In this document: one piece after another, positions 17,472-25,972 of the stretch
Layout: each line of letters opens with the position of its first letter
How positions within the stretch are numbered: the first letter of the stretch is position 1
NCBI RefSeq assembly: GCF_005160265.1
Contig: NZ_CP039865.1
Span: 1,636,828-1,700,827, forward strand
Origin: Phreatobacter aquaticus
GTDB taxonomy: Bacteria > Pseudomonadota > Alphaproteobacteria > Rhizobiales > Phreatobacteraceae
Direction: 5' to 3'
Length of the DNA: 64,000 bases
Notes under the pieces: model-generated
Seen by the model: the letters and a program-made list of their open reading frames with translations, nothing else
Database searches by the model: none
What the model was told of the DNA's origin: nothing
Translations under genes and position numbers: made by a program

Positions 17472-17900
17472 ATGTCTCGCGTACCATCCCTGTCGTCGCC
17501 TTTCCTGCTGGGATTCGACCAGATCGAGCGCGTGCTCGACCGCGTCACCAAGGCCGCCGACGGTTATCCCCCCTACAATATCGAGCGGGTCGGCGCCGGT
17601 GCCAATCAGCCCGAGCGGCTGCGCATCACGCTGGCGGTGGCGGGCTTCACCCGTGATCAGCTCGACGTCACGGTCGAGGAAAGCCAGCTCACCATCCGCG
17701 GACGCCAGCAGGATGATGCGGAAGAACGGATGTTCATCCATCGCGGCATCGCCGCGCGCCAGTTCCAGCGCGTCTTCGTGCTGGCGGAAGGGATGGAGGT
17801 CATGGGAGCCGACCTGAAGAACGGGCTCCTCTCGATTGATCTTGCGCGGCCTGAACCGGAGCGCATCGTGCGGCGTATCGACATAGCCGCTCAAGACTGA
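17472..17900 (+). CDS. Small heat-shock protein (Hsp20/IbpA family)
   Basis: A 142-residue holdase chaperone. The N-terminus MSRVPSLSSPFLLGFDQIERVLDRV leads into PPYNIERVG at the start of the alpha-crystallin domain, which ends near GLLSIDLARPEPERI. It binds unfolding proteins in the cytosol and keeps them soluble. ATG 17472 fits the family N-terminus; an in-frame ATG at 17445 is possible. It lies behind an RpoH-type promoter and 47 bases before the DUF1150 gene, a pairing usual in alphaproteobacteria. Confidence 0.93.
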   Translation: MSRVPSLSSPFLLGFDQIERVLDRVTKAADGYPPYNIERVGAGANQPERLRITLAVAGFTRDQLDVTVEESQLTIRGRQQDDAEERMFIHRGIAARQFQRVFVLAEGMEVMGADLKNGLLSIDLARPEPERIVRRIDIAAQD

Positions 17901-17947
17901 GGGCGCCAGTTTGCGTCCCGCCTGCCTATACCAGGAGGTTTGAGGCC

Positions 17948-18190
17948 ATGATTTCTGAGATTTCCCCCGACGTGCTGGCCAAGCTTGGCGTGTCCAAGGT
18001 TGCCTACGTGAAGCCGATCCGCTCCGACGACGTGTCGCGGATGTTCCCTGACGCACCGCCCCTGCCGCCCGGCATCGATCTGTTCGCGCTGGTGTCCGCC
18101 GACGGCTCGCCGATCATGGTGACCGAACGGCGCGAGGATGCCGAGGCAGGCGCCTGGCAGAACGAACTCGAGACGGTCAGCCTGCACTGA
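17948..18190 (+). CDS. DUF1150 family protein
   Basis: An 80-residue acidic cytosolic protein with the DUF1150 pattern KVAYVKPIRSDDV and LFALVSADGSPIMVTERREDA. AGGAGGT precedes the ATG. It follows hsp20 in the same direction and is probably co-transcribed with it under heat shock. The function is unknown; the constant partnership with Hsp20 suggests a role in the stress response. Confidence 0.9.
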   Translation: MISEISPDVLAKLGVSKVAYVKPIRSDDVSRMFPDAPPLPPGIDLFALVSADGSPIMVTERREDAEAGAWQNELETVSLH

Positions 18191-18200
18191 GCGTTTCGTC

Positions 18201-18221
18201 GGGCGGTCGACAAGGCCGCCC
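18201..18221. terminator. Bidirectional terminator hairpin between convergent genes
   Basis: GGGCGG and CCGCCC form a 6-bp stem around a 9-base loop in the 36-base gap between the DUF1150 gene (plus) and the DUF2336 gene (minus). There is no strong T-run on either side, so the call rests on position and stem. Confidence 0.45.
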
Positions 18222-18226
18222 GGCTC

Positions 18227-19321
18227 TCAGCTCGCCTGGGCCGAGCTGTCTCTGATCTGCCAGAAGCGCAGCACCCTCAAGGCCGTGTTGGCCGTCAGCT
18301 TGGCGTAGGTTTCCCGGATCTCCTCGATCCCCGTCTCGGAGGTCCCGGCCGAACCCGGCCGGATTTTCAGGATCGCCTTCAGAGTCGGCCATGCAAGGCC
18401 GATCGAACGCGCCAGGATCAGGATGGGGTCAGGCCGCTCGCCAAGGAACAGGCGCTCGACCATATCGATCTTCACCCCGCACAACAGCGACAAGGCGCAG
18501 ACCGTCTCGTCGAACAGCTTCTGGTCGGCGAAGCCCTTCAGCGCGGCTTCGGTCAGTTCGCCCTTGCGCTGACGGCCCAGCATGGCGCGGTGGATGGCGG
18601 TGAGGTCGCGCGAATCGGCAGAACCGACGGCGATGCGATCGGCGATGCCGGCGACCGTCGCGCGCACCTGTGCCTGATCCCGCGCGGCGCTGGCCGCGAT
18701 CAGACGCTCCTGAACCTGCGACTTGGCGTTTTCCAGGATGACTCGGAACAGGAAGGGCGGAATGTCCGCCCGCATGCCCACGCATTCCGCGAGCAGGTCG
18801 TCGGCCTTGGCGCGCTGGACCAGCCGGACGAATCCAGCGTCGGAGATGCGGGCGCCATTGTTGGAGGCGAGCGACAGCATCACCTTGCCATCGCCGTGGG
18901 CAACCAGGGTATCGGTCACCTTCTCGGCGACGACCGGGCGGCGGGAGATCGCCAGGCGATGCTCGTTGCTCTTGGTCTTGGCGATCTCGGCGAGCAGTGA
19001 ATCATCGAGCTGCGAGCACAGAAGCAGAATGGGCCTTGCGACGTCGATCTCGTCGTCCTGGGCGAGGCTGCGGATGATGGTCGGCGGGGCATTCGGAACC
19101 GGGGCGAGACGCATGGCCAGTTCCTGGCGGGCCGCCGTCTCCATGGCCAGCCCGAGACGCGTGATCACATCGTCGAACAGGGCCACCTGTTCGTGGGTGT
19201 AGCGGGCTGCATCGACCAGGAAAAGGTCGGTCACGCGCCGCAGCGTTTCCACCCGGCGGTTGCTCGGGCCGTTTTCAATGACGTCCTCAAGCTCTTCGAT
19301 GATCTTTTCGGTGGCGGCCAT
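18227..19321 (-). CDS. DUF2336 domain-containing protein
   Basis: A 364-residue, largely helical soluble protein. The N-terminal part IIEELEDVIENGPSNRRVETLRRVTDLFL followed by HEQVALFDDVITRL is the DUF2336 signature, and the helical repeats that follow (for example PILLLCSQLDDSLLAEIAKTKSNEHR) resemble HEAT-like units. No signal peptide or membrane segment is seen. The function is unknown. No good ribosome site precedes the ATG. The 311 bases upstream, up to the tRNA at 19633, hold no gene I can recognise. Confidence 0.85.
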   Translation of the reverse strand: MAATEKIIEELEDVIENGPSNRRVETLRRVTDLFLVDAARYTHEQVALFDDVITRLGLAMETAARQELAMRLAPVPNAPPTIIRSLAQDDEIDVARPILLLCSQLDDSLLAEIAKTKSNEHRLAISRRPVVAEKVTDTLVAHGDGKVMLSLASNNGARISDAGFVRLVQRAKADDLLAECVGMRADIPPFLFRVILENAKSQVQERLIAASAARDQAQVRATVAGIADRIAVGSADSRDLTAIHRAMLGRQRKGELTEAALKGFADQKLFDETVCALSLLCGVKIDMVERLFLGERPDPILILARSIGLAWPTLKAILKIRPGSAGTSETGIEEIRETYAKLTANTALRVLRFWQIRDSSAQAS

Positions 19322-19632
19322 TGCTGTTTCGCCCGGACAACATGTGGGCGCCTTTGCTCTACAGAAACTAGGCCCGGGCCCTTAAGAAGGTCTTGCGGCA
19401 AGCCTGCAGAAAGGGGTTACAGCGGCAAGTTTATGCGGCATTCGAGACAAAATGGCGCTTTCGTCCGGGCTGTGCGAAATTCCTCCGGGCAGTGCTTGAT
19501 GCCACGAATGAAATATGCCAAACACGCGCTCCGCAACGAAGGCCGCTTGGCCCGAGACGCGATGGCACGCTGCGATGCGGGCCGAACCCGGTGGATATCC
19601 CATTGTCCGCCACCGCTCTTGACAGGGCAAAC

Positions 19633-19708
<76 letters not shown>

Positions 19709-19855
19709 AATTCCCGATTGATGTGAAATGAAGTGACGGCGCCACAGCGTGCGCTGGCCGTGGCGCGCTTGTCGCCAGACTGCCGCGCATGATGCCTGTG
19801 CGGTTGCAGCAAGGGCTCGAGCGCGAGCGGCCTTCGCCGCCCGCGCACCATCGTG

Positions 19856-22800
19856 TCAGGCGTGGACGGCCTCGTCCTCGTGGCCCTGGCCTTCCTGCTG
19901 CCGCGGCGGGACAGGGATCCGGAACCATGCGATGTAGAGCGCCGGCAGGAACAGCAGCGTCAGCACCGTGCCCACGATGATGCCGCCCATCATGGCATAG
20001 GCCATGGGGCCCCAGAACACTTCGCTGGCGATCGGGATCAGCGCCAGGCTCGCGGCGGCCGCCGTCAGCATGATCGGCCGCATGCGGTGCTCGGTCGCCT
20101 CCACCACCGCCTCCCAGGGCGCCATCCCCTCATCGCGGAGGTGTTCGATCTGGACGACCAGGATCACGGAATTGCGGATCAGGATGCCGATCAGGGCGAG
20201 CACGCCGAGGATCGCAACGAAGCCCAGCGGCGAGCCGCTTGGCAACAGGGCCGCCACGACGCCGATGAGCGCCAGCGGCGCCACCGCGAAGACCAGGAAG
20301 AGACGGCTGAAGCTCTGCAGCTGCAGCATCAGAACGGTCGCCATCGCGAACAGCATGAGGGGCGCAACCGCAATGATCGGCCCTTGCGCCTTGCCGCTTT
20401 CCTCGACGCTGCCGGCGGTCTCCAGCCTGAAGCCCGCTGGCAGCGAGGCCGCGAACTGGTTGACCGCAGGCCGCAGCTGTTCCACCGCCGTTGCCGGCTG
20501 GATCGCATCGATGAGGCCGGCCTTCAGCGTGATGGTCGGCACGCGCGAACGGCGCCAGACGATCGGCTGTTCGACCTCGTATCGGAACGACGCCACCGCG
20601 GCGAGCGGAATGACCCGGCCATCGCTGGTGGTGATCTGCAGATCACGCAGGGTCTCCACCGCATTGCGTTCGGCTGCGATCGCGCGGCCGACAACATTGA
20701 CCAGATAGATGTCGTCGCGGATCTGGGTGGCGGTCTGGCCGCCAATCATGCCGTTGAGAACGGTCGCGATATCCTCCGAGGTGATGCCGAACTGGCGGGC
20801 CTGGTCCTGCATCACGTCGACGCGCACGACGCGGGCGGGCTCGTTCCAGTCATAGGTCACCACACCGAGATGCGGATTGGCCGCGAGCACGTTCCCGAGT
20901 TTAAGCGAAAGGGTGCGCAGCTCGGTCACATCGGGGCCGCTCAGCCGGTAGGCGACGGGCCGGCCGACCGGGGGGCCGATGTCGAGCAATTTCACGAAGC
21001 CATCGGTGCCGATGAAGGTGCGCCGCAGATAGGCTTCGAAGATCGGCTTCAGTTTGTCGCGTGCCTTCAGGCTCTTGGTCACAATGACCATCTGGCCGAA
21101 GGAGGGCGAGGACGGTTGCACATCATGCGACAGGACGAAGCGCATGGCACTCTGCCCGACATAGGTCGACCAGCGCTGGATATCGGCATTGCCTGTCAGC
21201 ATCTCCCGCTCGAACTTGGCCATCTGCGCCGATGTCTCCGCGATGGAGGCGTTCTGCGGCAGGTTCCAGTCGATCAGCAGTTCTGGGCGGTCCGACGCGG
21301 GGAAGAACTGTTGCTGGACGAAGCGCATGCCACCGAGGGAGACGCCGAACATGACCAGTGTCACGGTGATCGTCAGCCAGCGATGACGCATGCAGCCCAG
21401 CAGCAGCGACGAGAAGGCCTTGCCGAGCCTGCCCTTGTCCTGATGGTGGTTCGGCAGGGACTTCGGCAGGATGATGACGCCGAGCAGCGGCGTGAACAGC
21501 ACCGCCACGATCCACGACAGCAGCAACGACACCGCGATCACGACGAACAGGGTGAAGGTGAATTCGCCGGCGGCGCTGCTGTTGAGGCCGACGGGAATGA
21601 AACCGGCCACCGTCACGACCGTCCCCGTCAGCATCGGGAAGGCGGTCGATGAATAGACGTAGGTGGCTGCCTTGCGGAGCGAATCGCCGAGCTCAAGCCG
21701 CGCGACCATCATCTCCACGGCAATCATGGCGTCATCGACCAGCAGGCCGAGCGCGATGATCAGCGCGCCCAGCGAAATGCGCTGCAGCGAGATGCCGAAA
21801 TACTCCATGAACAGGAAGGTCATCGCCAGCACGAGCGGGATCGAGACGGCGACGACCAGGCCAGCGCGCCATCCCAGGCTCACGAAACTGACCAGAAGCA
21901 CGATGGCGACGGCCTCGAACAAGGCCTTCGTGAAGCCGGACACGGCCTCCTCGACGACCAGCGGCTGGTCGGCGACCAGATGCACGCCCACACCCACAGG
22001 CAATTCGCCCTGGATCTTCTTCATCTCGGCCTCGAGCGCATGGCCGAACGTGAGAAGATTGGCGCCGGCCTTCATGCCGATGGCCAGGCCGATGGCCGGC
22101 TTGCCGTCAAAGCGCAACAGAGAGCTCGGCGGATCGGCATAGCCACGCGTGATCTCGGCGACATCGCTCAGCCGGAAGAAGCGATCGCCCGCCCGCAGGT
22201 TGATCGCCCGCAGGCTCTCCTCCGAAGTGAACGAACCGCCGACGCGGATGCTGATCCGCTCGGGGCCGGCCTGGATCACGCCGGACGGCGTCACGGCATT
22301 CTGGGCGCGAAGGGAGTTGACGACTGTCTGCCTGTCGATCCCGTAGGCGGCCAGCTTGCGCGCCGAGAACTCGAGGAAGATCACCTCGTTCTCCGTACCG
22401 ACCATGTCGACCTTGCCGACATTCGGCACGGTCAGAACCCGCGCCCGAACCTGTTCGACATAGTCGCGCAGCTGTCGGGGGGTGAGCCCATCGGAGGTGA
22501 AGGCGTAGATATTGCCGTAGACATCGCCGAACCGGTCGTTGAAGGCCGGACCGACAACGCCACTGGGCAGTTCCGACTGGATATCGGCGATCATGTTGCG
22601 AACGCGGAGCCATGTCGGGTCGACGTCGCGCGCCTTGGTCGTGTCCTTGAGATTGACGAAGATGGTCGTCTGGCCGGCCGATGTCATCGAGCGGGTGTAG
22701 TCAAGCGAGGGCAGTTCCTCGAGCTTCTTCTCGATGCGGTCGGTCACCTGGCGCATCGTCTCTTCGACCGATGCGCCGGGCCATTGTGCCGAGATCACCA

Positions 22801-22942
22801 TCGTCTTGATGGTGAAGGCCGGGTCTTCCTCGCGCCCAAGGTTGAGATAGGAGAAGAAGCCGGCAAACGAAAAGACGATCATGAAGTACCAGAGCAGCGA
22901 GCGATGATCGAGCGCCCATTCCGAGAGGTTGAACGGCTTCAT
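19856..22942 (-). CDS. RND family efflux pump, inner-membrane transporter
   Basis: A 1028-residue proton-driven exporter of the AcrB superfamily. Two repeated halves each have one plus five membrane segments and a large periplasmic loop. The fourth membrane segment carries the proton-relay pair in GLLVDDAMIAVE. FSYLNLGREEDPAFTIKTMVI at the N-terminus is typical of the smaller AcrB-like group that often works with paired adaptors. The ATG at 22942 overlaps the upstream adaptor stop and has CGGAG before it. The C-terminus is short and acidic (HEDEAVHA). Substrates are not known; no outer-membrane channel gene is present. Confidence 0.92.
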   Translation of the reverse strand: MKPFNLSEWALDHRSLLWYFMIVFSFAGFFSYLNLGREEDPAFTIKTMVISAQWPGASVEETMRQVTDRIEKKLEELPSLDYTRSMTSAGQTTIFVNLKDTTKARDVDPTWLRVRNMIADIQSELPSGVVGPAFNDRFGDVYGNIYAFTSDGLTPRQLRDYVEQVRARVLTVPNVGKVDMVGTENEVIFLEFSARKLAAYGIDRQTVVNSLRAQNAVTPSGVIQAGPERISIRVGGSFTSEESLRAINLRAGDRFFRLSDVAEITRGYADPPSSLLRFDGKPAIGLAIGMKAGANLLTFGHALEAEMKKIQGELPVGVGVHLVADQPLVVEEAVSGFTKALFEAVAIVLLVSFVSLGWRAGLVVAVSIPLVLAMTFLFMEYFGISLQRISLGALIIALGLLVDDAMIAVEMMVARLELGDSLRKAATYVYSSTAFPMLTGTVVTVAGFIPVGLNSSAAGEFTFTLFVVIAVSLLLSWIVAVLFTPLLGVIILPKSLPNHHQDKGRLGKAFSSLLLGCMRHRWLTITVTLVMFGVSLGGMRFVQQQFFPASDRPELLIDWNLPQNASIAETSAQMAKFEREMLTGNADIQRWSTYVGQSAMRFVLSHDVQPSSPSFGQMVIVTKSLKARDKLKPIFEAYLRRTFIGTDGFVKLLDIGPPVGRPVAYRLSGPDVTELRTLSLKLGNVLAANPHLGVVTYDWNEPARVVRVDVMQDQARQFGITSEDIATVLNGMIGGQTATQIRDDIYLVNVVGRAIAAERNAVETLRDLQITTSDGRVIPLAAVASFRYEVEQPIVWRRSRVPTITLKAGLIDAIQPATAVEQLRPAVNQFAASLPAGFRLETAGSVEESGKAQGPIIAVAPLMLFAMATVLMLQLQSFSRLFLVFAVAPLALIGVVAALLPSGSPLGFVAILGVLALIGILIRNSVILVVQIEHLRDEGMAPWEAVVEATEHRMRPIMLTAAAASLALIPIASEVFWGPMAYAMMGGIIVGTVLTLLFLPALYIAWFRIPVPPRQQEGQGHEDEAVHA

Positions 22943-24009
22943 CACTGAGCTCCGAGAATACGCACGCGCTGACCTTCAGCCAGGCTGTTGACCCCTGCCG
23001 TCACGACCCGGTCTCCGGCGGAGACCCCGGATGTGACTTCCACCAGATTGTCCGAGATTCTGGTCACTGATGCGTCCCGTGTCGTGACCGTGAGGGCCGC
23101 CGGATCGACGATCCAGACCTTCGTCTTGCCGTCGCGCTCCAGGACCGCCGATGCCGGCAGGAGGATGCGATCCGGACCCTTGGTCGTGAGGGCCGCGGTG
23201 ATGTTTGAACCGAGGCGGAAGGTTTCGCCGGGATTGTCGAGGGCGATCCTGATGCGCCGGGTGCGCGTCGAGGCATCGGCCAGCGGCGCGATCTCGCGCA
23301 CGGTGCCGCCTACGGTGACGCTCGTATCGAGCTGGAGTGCGATCAGGAAGGGCGTGCCGATGCGGACATCGCCGGCGATCAGTTCGGGAATGTCGACGAT
23401 GGCGTCACGCAGACCGGGACGGGCGATGGTGACCACCGATTGGCCTGGCGATACGACCTGGCCAACTTCGGCCGAGACCGCGGTGACGACGCCATCGAAG
23501 CCCGCCGTGAGCCGGGCATAGCCCAATTGCTCGCGGGCCTTGAGGAGGTCCGACTGCGAGCGCTGCAACGAGGATCGCGCGGCCTCCAGCGCTTGCTCCG
23601 CGCTCTCAAGATCGGCCTGTGTCGCGGCGCCGGTCTGGCGGAGCGTGCGCTTGCGTTCCTCGGTGTTCGTCGCATTGACGAGTTCGGCGCGCGCGCCGGC
23701 CAGAGACGCCTCGGACGAGCGGACCGCCAGTTCCAGCGCAATCGGATCGATCGTGGCCAGACCCTGTCCCTGCCGGACGAGGTCGCCGACATCGACAGTC
23801 CGGCTCAGCAGTCGCCCGAGAATCTGGAAGCCGAGGGCTGTTCGCACCTGCGGCTCGATCGAGCCGACGAAGCGCATGGCCTGGCTCTCGAGCGGGGCCA
23901 CGACCACAGAGAGGACAGGTCTCACGATGGGTGGGGGCGCCTCGGCGGCCGGGCCGCAGCCTGCAAGGCTCAAGGCGCCGATGGCGATCAGAACGATGGA
24001 GCGGTTCAT
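22942..24009 (-). CDS. RND efflux periplasmic adaptor lipoprotein (second of two)
   Basis: A 355-residue membrane fusion protein. The signal peptide MNRSIVLIAIGALSLAGC ends in the lipobox LAGC, so it is lipidated and anchored in the inner membrane. A barrel-sandwich half-motif (VDVGDLVRQGQGLATIDPI), a coiled-coil hairpin of about 60 residues and the second half-motif (FDGVVTAVSAEVGQVVSPGQSVVTIA) follow in order. Its start overlaps the stop of the first adaptor, and its stop overlaps the pump start, so the three genes are translationally coupled. Confidence 0.9.
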   Translation of the reverse strand: MNRSIVLIAIGALSLAGCGPAAEAPPPIVRPVLSVVVAPLESQAMRFVGSIEPQVRTALGFQILGRLLSRTVDVGDLVRQGQGLATIDPIALELAVRSSEASLAGARAELVNATNTEERKRTLRQTGAATQADLESAEQALEAARSSLQRSQSDLLKAREQLGYARLTAGFDGVVTAVSAEVGQVVSPGQSVVTIARPGLRDAIVDIPELIAGDVRIGTPFLIALQLDTSVTVGGTVREIAPLADASTRTRRIRIALDNPGETFRLGSNITAALTTKGPDRILLPASAVLERDGKTKVWIVDPAALTVTTRDASVTRISDNLVEVTSGVSAGDRVVTAGVNSLAEGQRVRILGAQ

Positions 24010-25094
24010 CGCGCGGCCCCCGGCGAGATTTCGACAACCTGGTTTGGACGGAGCAGTTTGGTCCCGTCGGTGACGACCATGTCGCCTGCGGCCAGGCCGT
24101 TGGACACGACGAAGCTGCCGGACTCATGGGCGGCCACGGCAACCTTCTGCAGACTGACCGTGCGGTCCTGTGGGTTGAAGCGCCAGACGGCCGGTCGCCC
24201 ATCGGCGGACGACAGCGCCCTCCACGGCAGCATGAAGGCGGGCAGGGGGCGCCCCCGGCCCGTGCCGCTGACGACGGCTCCAAGCGTCATCTCGGCAGGT
24301 GGATTGTCCAGTCCGATCTTGATGCGAACGGTCCCGTTTCGGGTGTTGACCGTCGGGGAGACCTGCCGGACCGTCCCCAGGGTCCGGATGTCCGGGCGCG
24401 AGACGAGCACGACATCGATCGACAGCCCGTCGCTCGGCTGCAGAAGCAGCGATTCATTCACCTCGAACACGGCGTCACGCGGGCCGTCCTGAGCGAGGGT
24501 GAAGACCACCTGAGCGGCCTGGGCGACTTCGCCGACATCGACGTTGCGCGCCGTGATGACACCCGCCGCGTCGGCCCGCAGTTCCGTATAGGACAGGGCA
24601 TCCTCGGCAATTCTCATCTGGGCCTTCGCCTGCTCCGTCATCGCTTGTGCGACACGCAGGGCACGCTCGGCCTGGTCGTAATTGCTGCGCGTGGTGAACC
24701 CGTCGCCCAGCAGTGCCTTCTGCCGGTCAAAAACCGCGGAGGCCTGGCGCAACTGCGCTTCGGCCGAGGATGTGCTGGCCTGGGCTGCGCGGAGTTCGGC
24801 CTGCTGCTGCACCGGATCGATGCGCGCCAGGACCTGACCCTTGTCGACATGGACGCCGACATCCACCAGCCGCTCGGTCATCCGTCCGCTGACCCTGAAC
24901 GACAGGTCGCTCTGGATGCGGGCAGCGATCGTGCCGGTGAGTGTGACGGCTGGTGCGTAAGGCTGGGGCGCCATGCTGGCGATTGTCACAAGCGGTACGG
25001 CCGGCTGGGCCTGTTCGGTCTTGTCCTGGCAGCCTGCCAGAGCCAAGGCCAGGGCGAACAGGGACGGGGTGGAGACGAGGCGGGATGGTGACAT
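24006..25094 (-). CDS. RND efflux periplasmic adaptor lipoprotein (first of two)
   Basis: A 362-residue membrane fusion protein with signal peptide and lipobox LAGC followed by QDK. The half-motif VDVGVHVDKGQVLARIDPV, a coiled-coil hairpin and DAAGVITARNVDVGEVAQAAQ show the usual adaptor order. It is clearly diverged from the second adaptor, not a recent copy. The start at 25094 was preferred over ATG 25127 because 25127 would lie upstream of the transcription start predicted from the divergent promoter; 25127 does have a better ribosome-site match, so this is not settled. Confidence 0.88.
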   Translation of the reverse strand: MSPSRLVSTPSLFALALALAGCQDKTEQAQPAVPLVTIASMAPQPYAPAVTLTGTIAARIQSDLSFRVSGRMTERLVDVGVHVDKGQVLARIDPVQQQAELRAAQASTSSAEAQLRQASAVFDRQKALLGDGFTTRSNYDQAERALRVAQAMTEQAKAQMRIAEDALSYTELRADAAGVITARNVDVGEVAQAAQVVFTLAQDGPRDAVFEVNESLLLQPSDGLSIDVVLVSRPDIRTLGTVRQVSPTVNTRNGTVRIKIGLDNPPAEMTLGAVVSGTGRGRPLPAFMLPWRALSSADGRPAVWRFNPQDRTVSLQKVAVAAHESGSFVVSNGLAAGDMVVTDGTKLLRPNQVVEISPGAAR

Positions 25095-25130
25095 CAGGGT
25101 GTCCGGAGGGAACGGATCATGCCTCACCTT

Positions 25131-25164
25131 CTACTCATTGACTGACCCGTAAGTCAATGAGTAG
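25131..25164. promoter_or_regulatory. TetR operator with mirror-image divergent promoters
   Basis: CTACTCATTGACT (25131-25143) and AGTCAATGAGTAG (25152-25164) are a perfect 13-bp inverted repeat with an 8-base spacer. Each arm holds a TTGACT -35 box. On the plus strand TTGACT is followed after 18 bases by TAGAAT (25162-25167); on the minus strand TTGACT is followed after 18 bases by TAGAAG (25133-25128). A TetR dimer bound here would block both the efflux operon and its own gene. Confidence 0.85.
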
Positions 25165-25207
25165 AATTCCAATGCACCCAAATAGCGAATCACAGGCTGC
25201 TACAACC

Positions 25208-25849
25208 ATGACCATACGTCGAGCGGGAGTGCGGGCAGAGAAGAAGGCCGCGCGTCCGGCCGAGATCCTGGAGGCCACGTTCCAGGAATTCCTCGACAAG
25301 GGTTACGACGCCGCCAGGGTCGAGGACATCGCGGCGCGCCTCGGGATTTCCAAGGGCGCCGTCTACTTCTATTTCGGCAGCAAGGAGGCCCTGTTCGCCG
25401 CGATGATCGGCGACCTCTCGACCAATCTCATGGCCAATCTGGCCGAGACCGAGGAGGTTGCCCGTGGGTCGGCGACGGAACGGTTGAGGGCCTGCATCAC
25501 GCTCCATTTCAGGCGCGTCACCGCGGCCCCCAGGGGCCGCGAGGTGATCCGCTTCCTGCTGGCGGAAGGGCGCAAGTTCCCTGACCTTGTGGACCGTCAC
25601 TTCAACGAGTTCGCCGTGCCGGTCTTTGCCATGTGCCAGCGGATCATCGCGGATGGCATTGCGTCCGGCGAGTTCAAGCCCTCGGCTGCCGAGCTTCATC
25701 CGCAAATGCTGCTGTCGCCCATTCTCGCCGTGGCGGTGGATCTGCTCATTCACGGCGATCGCCGGGTGGTCGACGAGGCCATCACCATCGAAGGCTATCT
25801 CAAGGCCATTTTCTCGGGCATTTCCGCGACGCCCGACCCGGTGGTTTGA
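25208..25849 (+). CDS. TetR family transcriptional regulator of the efflux operon
   Basis: A 213-residue repressor. The N-terminal helix-turn-helix is VEDIAARLGISKGAVYFYFGSKEALF, followed by the all-helical ligand domain; FDLVDRHFNEF-like and LHPQMLLSPILAVAVDLLIHG stretches belong to it. ATG 25208 was chosen because the predicted transcription start is near 25174; the upstream in-frame ATGs at 25157 and 25172 lie inside or next to the promoter. It is divergent from the two-adaptor RND operon across a palindromic operator, so it very likely represses that pump in the absence of an inducer. Confidence 0.9.
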   Translation: MTIRRAGVRAEKKAARPAEILEATFQEFLDKGYDAARVEDIAARLGISKGAVYFYFGSKEALFAAMIGDLSTNLMANLAETEEVARGSATERLRACITLHFRRVTAAPRGREVIRFLLAEGRKFPDLVDRHFNEFAVPVFAMCQRIIADGIASGEFKPSAAELHPQMLLSPILAVAVDLLIHGDRRVVDEAITIEGYLKAIFSGISATPDPVV

Positions 25850-25972
25850 TACCGCAACCCTGCCTCGTGCGGAGTGCGTGGCGTTTGGCGGCCCGATCTG
25901 CTCAAGTCGGAGCATCGCGGCCTCTGGTCAGCCTGTCCTGACGAATGCCCCCGAACGACTGAGGATCCCGCC

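Noticed and set aside
25131-25164. The 13-bp palindrome as a transcription terminator
   Set aside because: It lies between divergent starts, has no T-run, and contains promoter boxes; an operator is the better reading.
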